Assembly: GCA_026996935.1 (NCBI GenBank)
Contig: JALWJW010000034.1
Coordinates: forward strand, 1-7,830
Source of the DNA: Hyphomicrobiales bacterium
GTDB taxonomy: Bacteria > Pseudomonadota > Alphaproteobacteria > Rhizobiales > Aestuariivirgaceae
Direction of reading: 5' to 3'
DNA length: 7,830 nt
This document shows positions 1 through 6,563 of the stretch, in pieces. Position 1 is the first letter of the stretch. Each line of letters begins with the position of its first letter. A model generated the notes under the pieces. It was not told the origin of the DNA. It saw only the letters and a list, made by a program, of their open reading frames with translations, and made no database searches. Both the position numbers and the translations under genes were made by a program.

Positions 1-59
1 GTCAAACGCAGATGGTTATGTTTGAGGCTTTTACGCGCTAGGGCTGTCCTGTTAATCCG
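1..59 (+). pseudogene. ligA: Upstream continuation of ligA frame with in-frame TAG stop
   Basis: In the same frame as the downstream ligA ORF, codons from position 3 read QTQMVMFEAFTR, then TAG at 39-41, then GCPVNPL running directly into the LigA ORF. From family knowledge, this segment aligns with the adenylation-domain stretch that reads roughly F..WG(F/L)PVNPL in proteobacterial LigA, so the stop replaces the conserved Trp (TGG to TAG, one base). The next conserved aromatic or leucine is also unusual (TGT, Cys). Conservation on both sides and an unbroken frame argue for a point nonsense change or a sequencing error rather than a real gene start. Only 38 bases upstream of the stop are visible, so the state of the N-terminal part is unknown. 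Confidence 0.75.
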
Positions 60-1406
60 TTGACCAGGGTGTGTAAATCTGCCGATGAAATGGTTGCGCA
101 TTATCATATGATTGAGGAGCAGCGTGCCAGCCTTGGATATGATATTGACGGGGTGGTGTATAAAGTAAATCGACTTGATTATCAGGAACGCCTAGGCTTT
201 CGCTCGCGTGCGCCACGCTGGGCGATTGCGCATAAATTTCCGGCTGAAAAAGCTTTTACCAAAATTGAAGCGATTGACATTCAGGTTGGCCGCACTGGTG
301 CGCTAACACCTGTTGCGCGCTTAACTCCGGTGACGGTTGGCGGTGTGGTGGTGTCGAACGCGACCTTGCATAATAAAGATTATATTGAGGGCAAGGGGCA
401 GAACGGAGAGCCGTTGCGCGGTGGGCATGATTTACGGGTTGGTGATACGGTGACCATTCAACGGGCTGGCGATGTTATTCCACAAATTGTTGATGTGGAT
501 TTATCAAAACGCCCGGCTGATTCTGAACCGTTCAAGTTTCCTGATCGGTGCCCTATTTGTGATAGCCATGTGACGCGCGAAATTAATGAGAAAACCAAAA
601 AGCAGGATGCGGTGTCTCGGTGTTCGGGCGGTCTTGCGTGTTCGGCGCAAGTGTTAGAGCGGCTTAAGCATTTTGTTTCGCGCGGGGCTTTTGATATTGA
701 TGGCATGGGCGATAAGGTTATCGATGAGTTTTATGAGGCGGGTTTGATTAAAACCCTGCCTGATATTTTTACCCTTGAGCAACGCGACAAAGACAATGCT
801 TTAAGCAAAATTCAAAACCGTGAAGGTTGGGGTAAAACATCAGCGCAGAATTTGTTTGATGCGATAAATGCAGCGCGCAAGGTTGAACTGGCGCGGTTTA
901 TTTATGGGCTTGGTATTCGCCACGTTGGAGAAACCACGGGGCGAATGTTGTCGCGCTATTATGGCAGTGTTGAGCGTTTTATCACGGCAATGAAAGCGAT
1001 TGCGGCAAACCGTGAGGGGCCAGAATATCATGCGTTGATTGACATTGACGGGCTTGGCGAAGCGGTGGCCAATTCGTTGGCGGAGTTTTTTGCCGAAGAA
1101 CATAATGTCAGTGTGGTTGATCTCTTGCTTGGTGAACTTGATGTGCAAGATGCAGAAGCGGTGGAAGACACATCGGCTGTTTCTGGTAAAACGGTGGTAT
1201 TTACGGGCAAGTTGGAAAAGATGAGCCGTTCTGAAGCAAAGGCCATGGCTGAGCGATTGGGGGCGAAGGTTTCAGGTTCTGTTTCAGCCAAGACCGATTT
1301 GCTGGTCGCGGGGCCGGGTGCTGGTTCTAAATTGAAAAAGGCTGAAAGCCTTGGCGTTGAAGTGGTGAGTGAAGATGGTTGGTTTGAGCTTATCGGACAA
1401 AACTAA
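60..1406 (+). CDS. ligA: NAD-dependent DNA ligase LigA, C-terminal two thirds (5' part outside window)
   Basis: LigA seals nicks in duplex DNA using NAD+ in replication and repair. Residues count from the TTG at 60. The end of the adenylation domain is present: DGVVYKV (residues 30-36, K35) and RWAIAHKFP (53-61, K59), the nucleotidyltransferase motif IV/V lysines. The OB fold follows, starting near QVGRTGALTPVARL (75-88). A Cys4 zinc finger is complete (C164, C167, C188, C194). Helix-hairpin-helix repeats span about 205-345, with motifs such as GMGDKV, GLGIRHVG and GLGEAVANS. A BRCT domain covers about 375-446, ending in the typical DGWFEL. The adenylated lysine domain lies upstream, outside the window. 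TTG at 60 is only the first start after an in-frame TAG at 39-41 and is not a credible real start, because family homology continues upstream of it. The gene ends in TAA and converges on the transporter gene 12 bases away. The family assignment is very secure; whether the gene is intact is not. Confidence 0.95.
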   Translation: MTRVCKSADEMVAHYHMIEEQRASLGYDIDGVVYKVNRLDYQERLGFRSRAPRWAIAHKFPAEKAFTKIEAIDIQVGRTGALTPVARLTPVTVGGVVVSNATLHNKDYIEGKGQNGEPLRGGHDLRVGDTVTIQRAGDVIPQIVDVDLSKRPADSEPFKFPDRCPICDSHVTREINEKTKKQDAVSRCSGGLACSAQVLERLKHFVSRGAFDIDGMGDKVIDEFYEAGLIKTLPDIFTLEQRDKDNALSKIQNREGWGKTSAQNLFDAINAARKVELARFIYGLGIRHVGETTGRMLSRYYGSVERFITAMKAIAANREGPEYHALIDIDGLGEAVANSLAEFFAEEHNVSVVDLLLGELDVQDAEAVEDTSAVSGKTVVFTGKLEKMSRSEAKAMAERLGAKVSGSVSAKTDLLVAGPGAGSKLKKAESLGVEVVSEDGWFELIGQN

Positions 1407-1418
1407 AATGTCCTAAAT

Positions 1419-2381
1419 CTAAGGCTTTCGTTTCAAAATCAATAATAGCAAACCAACTGAAACGGTGATGACGCCAAGCCACTCAATCAGGTTTAAAGTT
1501 TCGCCCAGAACGGGAATAGCCAGCAATGCAGCGGTGGCGGGGACAACAGCGGCAAAACCTGCCGCGGCTGTGGTGCCGAGGGTTTGAATGGTGTAGGTGA
1601 AGAAAATAAGGGCCAGAAAACTGGGGCCTAAACCCTGAAATAACAACTGTAATAAAATTTCATTATTGGTTGCCTGATGAATACCAGAGGGCAAAAACAA
1701 ATACCATAGGGGTAAAAAGACGATTGCATTGGGCAGGTTGATGATGGCTAAAGTTTGCTTTGCCGTGAGCTTCCATAATCGCAATAAAACCATATATGCA
1801 GCCAGCACAAATGAGGCGGCCATGAAAAACGGCACGCCTGTTAGATTGGCCATGCCAGCAGCGCGAATGCTTTCATAGCCAACCAGAATACTGCCGCTGA
1901 GAATAACGAAAATGGCCAGATAAGCGCTTTGGGGTAGCTTTTCTTTGACGATCAGCCAGGCGAAAAATGCAGTGAAAATGGGCATGGTGCCATTGGCGAA
2001 AACACCAGCAAAAGCAGCGGGTGAATAATCCAGTCCGACATACATCAACACAGAATAAATGATGCCGGGGCCAAGGGCGGCCAGTGTTAAAATTTTGGCC
2101 AGTGGTAAGTGAGGTGGCCAATAAAGATATGCAAAGGGCAAAGTGATGATGCTGCCAATGGCAAATCTCAGGGCGGTGATGTCATAGGGGGTGAGATTGC
2201 CTTTAACACCAAAGCGGGCAAAGACAATAAATCCTGACCAAATGGCAATGAAGCCGAGGCCTGTTAAATACCCAAGGGCGTTTTTACCCATAAGGGTGTG
2301 CTTGGGTGGGGTGGGGTTGGGCGATGCGGGCGCAGTGTGTATGCCGCGAGATTTGTCTGGAGACGGTGAGGGGGTGTTCAT
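1419..2381 (-). CDS. EamA/DMT-superfamily transporter (drug/metabolite exporter type), 10 TM
   Basis: This is a 320-residue inner-membrane protein of the drug/metabolite transporter superfamily with two EamA repeats. The first repeat spans about residues 36-168 and ends in the helix run GVFANGTMPIFTAFFAWLIV followed by KEKLP. The second spans about 182-315 and ends in GFAAVVPATAALLAIPVLGE and then a final hydrophobic helix (about 298-315) with a short basic tail (KRKP). About ten hydrophobic segments can be counted. Residues 1-30 form a Ser/Pro-rich hydrophilic extension that is unusual for the family, so the true start may instead be the Met at residue 31 (ATG at 2291-2289); neither ATG has an evident Shine-Dalgarno sequence. 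The gene ends in TAG and faces ligA tail to tail. It is 74 bases downstream of the sensor gene on the same strand, so read-through from that operon is possible. Substrate cannot be inferred. Confidence 0.88.
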   Translation of the reverse strand: MNTPSPSPDKSRGIHTAPASPNPTPPKHTLMGKNALGYLTGLGFIAIWSGFIVFARFGVKGNLTPYDITALRFAIGSIITLPFAYLYWPPHLPLAKILTLAALGPGIIYSVLMYVGLDYSPAAFAGVFANGTMPIFTAFFAWLIVKEKLPQSAYLAIFVILSGSILVGYESIRAAGMANLTGVPFFMAASFVLAAYMVLLRLWKLTAKQTLAIINLPNAIVFLPLWYLFLPSGIHQATNNEILLQLLFQGLGPSFLALIFFTYTIQTLGTTAAAGFAAVVPATAALLAIPVLGETLNLIEWLGVITVSVGLLLLILKRKP

Positions 2382-2387
2382 GGTTTA

Positions 2388-2413
2388 GCAATGCACCATA
2401 AAAAGGTGCTTGC
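2388..2413 (-). promoter_or_regulatory. Stem-loop immediately upstream of the transporter start codon
   Basis: On the minus strand, GCAA-GCACC pairs with GGTGC-(one-base bulge)-TTGC around a T-rich 7-base loop, giving a 9-bp stem. It ends 6 bases before the transporter ATG at 2381, where a ribosome binding site would normally lie; none is visible. No T tract follows, so it is not a classic terminator. It could be a translational control hairpin, an operator or chance. Confidence 0.35.
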
Positions 2414-2449
2414 AAAGTAAAAATGTGTTGCGTTTCTCGTGTCCTGTCC

Positions 2450-2465
2450 CAAAAATTAATTTTTG
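2450..2465. repeat. 16-bp perfect AT-rich palindrome across the sensor stop codon
   Basis: CAAAAATTAATTTTTG is its own reverse complement and contains the TAA of the sensor gene. It would form only a weak AT hairpin, and no GC stem supports a terminator. It may be a weak bidirectional end signal or chance in AT-rich DNA. Confidence 0.3.
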
Positions 2466-2974
2466 TGTTTAAACCAGCGGCGATGCGATGGGGCGAGCAG
2501 TATTTCTGCATATTGTTTTCGCTCTTGCGGGGTGAGGCGATTAATAAAGCGTACAATAAGCTCGTTGGACTTTTTCTTAACCGCATCCTGGGCTGCATAC
2601 ATTTGAGCCAGTGCCTCATCAAGTTGTTGTGGGGTGTAGTCGGTTTTTAAAGTGTTGGCAAACCGGGTGCGCGCTTTGGCAAGGGCTTGAAGCTGGGGTT
2701 GCATTTGCGATTTGTGAATGCGCACCAGTTTGTGAATTTCACGACGCTTTTTAGGTGGTAATTTCCATAGCATCTGCAAACCGGCCCTGCGCATGGCATC
2801 GGGGCGGGCCAATTGGCCGTGTTTGCCTGCAACGGTAAAATGCGGCGGGCCAAAATATATGCGTGAACCGATGGCCCCTGCAATTAACAGATTAAGGGAT
2901 AGTGAAATGATAAGAAGCACTTTCATCCAGCGGGGGGATTTGCACTTTATCGCAGGGGTGGTGGCGTTGCTCAT
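2456..2974 (-). CDS. Membrane-anchored periplasmic heavy-metal sensor (CnrX/Metal_resist type)
   Basis: This 172-residue protein has a short cytoplasmic N-terminus, one membrane helix (about residues 17-37) and a periplasmic, Arg/Lys- and Gln-rich helical domain. The domain has the pattern of the heavy-metal resistance family (Metal_resist; CnrX/Spy-like helical hairpin): LPPKKRREIHKLV (72-84), a long central helix about 86-110, TPQQLDEALAQMYAAQDAV (114-132) and a closing LTPQERKQYAEIL (147-159). The start is fixed by an ATGA overlap with the stop of the preceding anti-sigma-like gene, implying translational coupling. Candidate metal ligands such as H81, H87, M91 and M125 exist, but the CnrX ligand set cannot be mapped with confidence. 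The predicted role is to sense a periplasmic ion or envelope stress and control release of the sigma factor through the neighbouring membrane protein. The family call is firm; the ligand is unknown. Confidence 0.82.
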   Translation of the reverse strand: MSNATTPAIKCKSPRWMKVLLIISLSLNLLIAGAIGSRIYFGPPHFTVAGKHGQLARPDAMRRAGLQMLWKLPPKKRREIHKLVRIHKSQMQPQLQALAKARTRFANTLKTDYTPQQLDEALAQMYAAQDAVKKKSNELIVRFINRLTPQERKQYAEILLAPSHRRWFKHKN

Positions 2975-3345
2975 AATAAACTCTCTGTAGCCGAAAAGCC
3001 GTCTAGTACGGGGTAAATGTCAAATTCGCCAGGTTGCTCAATACCGGCTAATTCTAATGGTGCCGTGACAAGCAGGTTGGACAAATCATTGGTGCCAGAC
3101 CAGATGCCGATTATAAGGGAGGCTGCCATAAGGCCGCCAATAAGCCAATTGTCTGGATTTAAGTATGGCGGTTTTGCCAGATTGCGCTTTGGTGTGAATT
3201 CAACAACATTTGATGCTGGGCCTGATGCATTTGCCGCGGCAAGGATGTGTCGGGCAAGCTGTGGGGATGCAGGTGCCGGTGTTGATAGATCTAAAAGGTG
3301 ATCAAGGGCCTGATCTTCCTGGTTGTTCATTTGGTTATGTTTCAT
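2971..3345 (-). CDS. Single-span membrane protein, probable anti-sigma factor
   Basis: This is a 124-residue protein with no family I can name securely. Residues 1-65 are hydrophilic and cytoplasmic, beginning with an acidic helix (QEDQALDHLLDL, 9-20) and a Pro/Ala-rich linker followed by SPQLARHILAAAN (27-39), a pattern common in short alphaproteobacterial anti-sigma-like proteins. One membrane helix (about 67-83) follows, then a roughly 40-residue acidic periplasmic tail. ATGA overlaps tie it to the sigma gene upstream and the sensor gene downstream, so the three are almost certainly co-translated. By size, topology and position it corresponds to CnrY: a small membrane protein that would hold the sigma factor with its cytoplasmic end and contact the sensor outside. 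No zinc-binding HxxxCxxC motif is present. The anti-sigma role is inferred from context. A second ATG six codons on (3330-3328) is an alternative start. Confidence 0.72.
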   Translation of the reverse strand: MKHNQMNNQEDQALDHLLDLSTPAPASPQLARHILAAANASGPASNVVEFTPKRNLAKPPYLNPDNWLIGGLMAASLIIGIWSGTNDLSNLLVTAPLELAGIEQPGEFDIYPVLDGFSATESLL

Positions 3346-4013
3346 CTGTTGTTACCCGTTTCCAGCAATTGGTGAATGTCTTTTGCAAGTGCTGCCTTTA
3401 ATGATCTTCTGGCGCGCCCAAGCAGGCTTTCAACCGCTTCAACGCTGGTGTCTAAAATTTGTGCTGCCTCGATGTTTGAAATGCCTTCAAAATGAGACAG
3501 GATGATTGCTTGTCGTTGGCGATCGGGCAGATTTTGTAGGGCATTATTGACCCGTTCGCCGCGTTGCTGGTTCTGTTGGTCCTTGCTTAAAGCTTGTTCA
3601 GGTGTTGGTTTTTCATCTCTTAAAACCGTTTCAAAAGGTTCGATTGGTACTGTTTTGGTTTTGCGTTGGCGGTCGATGCAGGCGTTTAAAGTGACGCGAA
3701 AAAGCCATGTTGAAAATTTTGCTTTACCCGGTTTGAACCTGTCGGGCTTATGCCAGATTTTCAAAAACACCTCTTGCGCCACTTCGTCGGTGTCAGCGTG
3801 TGATTGCAGGGTTCGCCAAGCCAGGGCGCGCACTTTATCGAGGTGGCGCGCCATGAGAATGGAAAACGCATGTTGACGGTTATTGGCCTGGTTGGTGCAG
3901 GTTTCATTGTTGTTGGCCGCTTGTGGGGTATGCGCCATCAGGGCCAACAACTGCTCATCATCAAGGGCAGAGGTGCTTTGCGTTTGAGTGCTATTTTTCA
4001 GATTAGCCAACAA
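3342..4013 (-). CDS. ECF-type RNA polymerase sigma factor
   Basis: This is a 223-residue sigma-70-family protein with the ECF two-domain plan. Sigma-2 spans about 49-118, with DEVAQEVFLKIW (76-87) as the core-binding helix, then FSTWLFRVTLNACIDRQRK for promoter melting and -10 contact. Sigma-4 spans about 153-213, with NLPDRQRQAIILSHFEG, then the helix-turn-helix SNIEAAQILDTSVEAVESLLGRA for -35 recognition. Residues 31-47 are an Asn/Gln/Thr-rich insert between the N-terminal DEQLLALM helix and sigma-2, longer than usual. The start is TTG; AAGAGG lies 5 bases upstream, an in-frame TGA lies seven codons upstream, and a second TTG follows directly. Its stop overlaps the anti-sigma-like start (ATGA). 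The neighbours suggest it is held by that protein and released on a periplasmic signal. The ECF class is secure; the regulon is unknown. Confidence 0.92.
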   Translation of the reverse strand: MLANLKNSTQTQSTSALDDEQLLALMAHTPQAANNNETCTNQANNRQHAFSILMARHLDKVRALAWRTLQSHADTDEVAQEVFLKIWHKPDRFKPGKAKFSTWLFRVTLNACIDRQRKTKTVPIEPFETVLRDEKPTPEQALSKDQQNQQRGERVNNALQNLPDRQRQAIILSHFEGISNIEAAQILDTSVEAVESLLGRARRSLKAALAKDIHQLLETGNNR

Positions 4014-4018
4014 GGCAA

Positions 4019-4024
4019 CCTCTT
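4019..4024 (-). promoter_or_regulatory. Shine-Dalgarno AAGAGG supporting TTG start of the sigma gene
   Basis: AAGAGG on the minus strand ends 5 bases before the TTG at 4013-4011 (8 before the next TTG). No ATG or GTG lies between the upstream in-frame TGA (4034-4032) and this site, so the non-ATG start is the best supported. Confidence 0.6.
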
Positions 4025-4045
4025 GATTGATTCAGATTTAGACCC

Positions 4046-4056
4046 AGCCCTGGGCT
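4046..4056. promoter_or_regulatory. Short dyad AGCCC-N-GGGCT upstream of the sigma gene
   Basis: A perfect 5+1+5 dyad lies in the 62-base gap between the EF-hand gene and the sigma gene, about 33 bases before the sigma TTG. There is no T tract, so it is not a rho-independent terminator. It might be an operator for separate control of the sigma trio, or chance. Confidence 0.25.
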
Positions 4057-4075
4057 TTAACCTGCGTTTAATTGG

Positions 4076-4660
4076 CTAGTTTTCACCTTGCGACTTTTTG
4101 TGTTTCATCATTTCACCATCGCCATCATGGCCCATGCCTTTTTCCATGCCGTCCTGGTGCTTGTATTTCTTCATCATGCGTTTCATAAAGTGGCGACCAC
4201 GTTTCATCATTTGACGGGCTTCTTGTTTGGTTACTTTGCCATCGCCATTTTTGTCGGCGCGATCAAACAAACGCATTGGTTTGGAATCAAATTCTTCTTT
4301 TGTGATCTTACCATCGCCATCGCTATCAAGTTTTGACAATAATTTATAGCGCAGGCGTACCTTCATACGGCGCATTTTCTTTTCGATGGCCTGATCAATT
4401 TCGGAAATCGTTATGGTGCCATCACCATCAGCGTCCATTTTGGTAAAACGGTTGGCACGGGCTTGTTCGGCTTCCTGCCGGGTGATCACGCCGTCTTTGT
4501 TAAGGTCCAGTTTTTTGAAAATGTTTTTACCGCCTTTGTGGCCATAAGAGCCACCCATGCCGCTGCCGTGGCCTTCTGAGCCAGAAGCATAAACGCTTGT
4601 AGCACCGATGAGGAGGGCGGTACTTGCGATAGTGATGATAAGAGGTTTTTTGAAAGACAT
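4076..4660 (-). CDS. Secreted EF-hand calcium-binding protein with four canonical loops
   Basis: This 194-residue protein has a signal peptide (about 1-25, lysines then a hydrophobic run, likely cut after VYA). Four complete 12-residue EF-hand loops follow: 52-63 (DLNKDGVITRQE), 76-87 (DADGDGTITISE), 112-123 (DSDGDGKITKEE) and 136-147 (DKNGDGKVTKQE), each with Asp/Asn at 1, 3 and 5, Gly at 6 and Glu at 12. They form two pairs joined by a basic helix (95-107). The mature N-terminus is Gly/His/Met-rich (about 27-45), and the C-terminus (about 150-190) is Lys/Met/His-rich with a loop-like HDGDGEMM remnant. This points to a periplasmic Ca2+-binding protein that may also bind soft metals at its ends. 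AGGAG lies 6 bases before the ATG. It is 62 bases upstream of the sigma gene on the same strand, so it may be co-transcribed with the sigma trio or be its target. The exact role is unknown. Confidence 0.88.
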   Translation of the reverse strand: MSFKKPLIITIASTALLIGATSVYASGSEGHGSGMGGSYGHKGGKNIFKKLDLNKDGVITRQEAEQARANRFTKMDADGDGTITISEIDQAIEKKMRRMKVRLRYKLLSKLDSDGDGKITKEEFDSKPMRLFDRADKNGDGKVTKQEARQMMKRGRHFMKRMMKKYKHQDGMEKGMGHDGDGEMMKHKKSQGEN

Positions 4661-4666
4661 ATTCTA

Positions 4667-4671
4667 CTCCT
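4667..4671 (-). promoter_or_regulatory. Shine-Dalgarno AGGAG of the EF-hand gene
   Basis: AGGAG on the minus strand, 6 bases before the ATG at 4660-4658, is the clearest ribosome binding site in the minus-strand block and fixes the start ahead of the signal peptide. Confidence 0.7.
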
Positions 4672-4677
4672 AGATTT

Positions 4678-4736
4678 TTGAGGGTTTTGTTTGAGGTATG
4701 TGCTTGGTACGCTCAAGAATAGAAATTCCGTCTCAA
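4678..4736. promoter_or_regulatory. Cluster of TTGAG/CTCAA half-sites upstream of the EF-hand gene
   Basis: In the 80-base gap between the aminopeptidase gene and the EF-hand gene, TTGAGG occurs at 4678-4683 and 4691-4696 and the inverse CTCAA at 4712-4716 and 4732-4736. On the minus strand the gap also contains GGAATTT (4729-4723) and CGTA (4711-4708), which resemble ECF -35/-10 elements but are closer together than usual. The EF-hand promoter is probably here; the specific sites are tentative. Confidence 0.3.
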
Positions 4737-4740
4737 TTAT

Positions 4741-6555
4741 TTATATTTTCTTTGTGGCATGTTTTAGCCAGGCGGTTTCGTGCTCATTAAGGAATGGTGA
4801 AATTTGGCTGAAAACCGTGCTGTGATAATCGTTTAGCCAATTAATTTCCCGGTCGGTTAAAAGGGTTTTGTCGATCAGGTTCTGATCGATCGGGGCCAAT
4901 GTCAGGGTTTCAAATTCGTGCATTAAGCGGTCGCCATTGCCACATTTTTTGGGTTTTGTAACCGCAACGAGGTTTTCGATGCGGATGCCATATTCACCCT
5001 GTTTGTAAAATCCGGGTTCATTTGACAAGATCATACCCGCCTGTAGCGGCACAGTGCCAGCTTTGGAAATACGGGCGGGGCCTTCATGGACGCATAAATA
5101 ACTGCCAACACCGTGGCCTGTGCCATGGTCAAAATCAAGCCCAGCGTTCCATAAATGTTGGCGGGCCAAAATATCAAGCTGCGCGCCGTTTGTGCCTGTT
5201 GGAAAGCGGGCAAGGGAAAGACCGATCATGCCTTTTAGAACCAACGTGTTGGCTGTGCGCATTTCATCGGTTGGGGTGCCAATAATGACGGTTCGGGTGA
5301 TGTCTGTTGTGCCGTCTTTATATTGGCCGCCTGAATCGCACAGATAAATGTCGCCGATTTTCAGTTTGGCATTAGATGAGGTGGTGACACGATAATGGGT
5401 GATGGCGCCATGTTCACCAGCCGCTGAAATGGTGTCAAAAGAGATTTCTTTGAGTTCGCTTGTGTCAGCGCGAAATTGTTCCAGTTTTTTAGACGCGGTT
5501 ATTTCATCGAGTTTGCCGTCTTTGGCGGTGTCTTCCAACCAGCATAAAAACCGCGCCATGGCGATGCCATCACGTTTATGGGCATCGCGCGCACCTTGCA
5601 ATTCTGCTTTGTTTTTTATGGCTTTGGGTAAAACACACGGATCTGTTGCGGCGATGACTGGCGCTTGAGCGGCCAATAATGTCAGGCGGATTTTCTCTGG
5701 TGCTGTGGCTTTGTCGAGCATGACGCGAGCGCCAGCTTTGCCAAGGGCTGATAATGCGGTTTCAAAGTCATCGGGTGAGGTGATGTCTGTGGTTGGTGAT
5801 AGTGTGGCCAAAACATCATCTGACACTTTGGCCTTATCAAGAAATAACATGGCTTTGCCTTTGACGGGGACAATAGCATAGGCCAGCACCACGGGGTTAT
5901 GGGCGATTTCGTTACCGCGGATGTTAAACAGCCATGAGACGCTATCGGTGAGGGTGAGCACCACAACATCGGCAGATTTTTGCTTTATGGTTTGTTGAAT
6001 GGCAGCGATTTTATCGGCGGTTGTTTGGCCAGCATATTCAAGTGGTTGTGCCATGATTGGTTTTGACGGCTTGGCAGGCGCATCATGCCAGATTTCATCA
6101 ATCAGATTTGTATCAACGGCAATTGTTTTTCCATCGGCTGCGTGGGCCGCTTTTTGATAAGTACTGGCTTCTTTGGCCGTCAGTAACCACGGATCAAAGC
6201 CAAGTTTTCCCCCTTTAGGCAAATTGTTTTTAATCCAATCGGCAACGCCCGGTTTAAACAGGTCGTGGGCGGTGATAATTTTTTTGTCAATTTGTTCACT
6301 TACCTGGATGGTATAGCGGCCATCAACGAAAATGGCGGCCTTGTCTTTTAAAATTATGGCAATGCCTGCCGAACCAGTAAAACCAGTAACCCAAGCCAAT
6401 CGTTCGGCGTATTGGGGGATGTATTCGCCCTGATATTCGTCAGAATGGGGGATGATAAATCCATCAAGATCGTGGATTTCTAGCTGTTTGCGAAGGCTGG
6501 CAATGCGAGAAGCGCTTTGGTCGCCCTGGCTGATGTCCTGGTAAATTTGATACAT
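4741..6555 (-). CDS. pepP: Xaa-Pro aminopeptidase (aminopeptidase P, three-domain M24B type)
   Basis: This metalloenzyme removes an N-terminal residue preceding proline; no signal peptide is seen, so it is probably cytoplasmic. From ATG at 6555 it is 604 residues, the usual length of the long aminopeptidase P form. The N-terminal creatinase-like domain has HSDEYQGEYIPQYAERLAW (37-55) and GFTGSAG; a second such domain follows, then the pita-bread catalytic domain from about 310. All five metal ligands are visible: D407 (CDSGGQYKDG), D418 (TTDITRT), H481 (HGTGHGVGS), E513 (SNEPGFYK) and E527 (GIRIEN), plus H490 in VHEGP. The frame is open upstream to another ATG at 6630, but the extra 25 residues do not resemble the family N-terminus, and MYQIYQ at 6555 matches it better. 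Neither start has a good Shine-Dalgarno. It ends in TAA 80 bases before the EF-hand gene. prmA is a common neighbour of this gene in alphaproteobacteria. Confidence 0.93.
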   Translation of the reverse strand: MYQIYQDISQGDQSASRIASLRKQLEIHDLDGFIIPHSDEYQGEYIPQYAERLAWVTGFTGSAGIAIILKDKAAIFVDGRYTIQVSEQIDKKIITAHDLFKPGVADWIKNNLPKGGKLGFDPWLLTAKEASTYQKAAHAADGKTIAVDTNLIDEIWHDAPAKPSKPIMAQPLEYAGQTTADKIAAIQQTIKQKSADVVVLTLTDSVSWLFNIRGNEIAHNPVVLAYAIVPVKGKAMLFLDKAKVSDDVLATLSPTTDITSPDDFETALSALGKAGARVMLDKATAPEKIRLTLLAAQAPVIAATDPCVLPKAIKNKAELQGARDAHKRDGIAMARFLCWLEDTAKDGKLDEITASKKLEQFRADTSELKEISFDTISAAGEHGAITHYRVTTSSNAKLKIGDIYLCDSGGQYKDGTTDITRTVIIGTPTDEMRTANTLVLKGMIGLSLARFPTGTNGAQLDILARQHLWNAGLDFDHGTGHGVGSYLCVHEGPARISKAGTVPLQAGMILSNEPGFYKQGEYGIRIENLVAVTKPKKCGNGDRLMHEFETLTLAPIDQNLIDKTLLTDREINWLNDYHSTVFSQISPFLNEHETAWLKHATKKI

Positions 6556-6563
6556 GAATCTTG

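Noticed and set aside
3..62. TAG recoded as Trp or another amino acid
   Set aside because: Three other genes in the window end in TAG exactly where their proteins should end, so TAG acts as a stop here.
840..1291. Minus-strand open frames within ligA
   Set aside because: They lie opposite the HhH and BRCT coding region and show low-complexity translations with no ribosome binding site.
3411..3853. Repeated GGCGCGCC octamers as a motif of interest
   Set aside because: They fall in coding sequence at Gly/Ala/Arg codons and show no spacing or positional pattern.
3502..3876. 124-codon + strand open frame opposite the sigma gene
   Set aside because: It is antisense to a clear sigma factor, has no family resemblance and arises from the codon pattern of the real gene.
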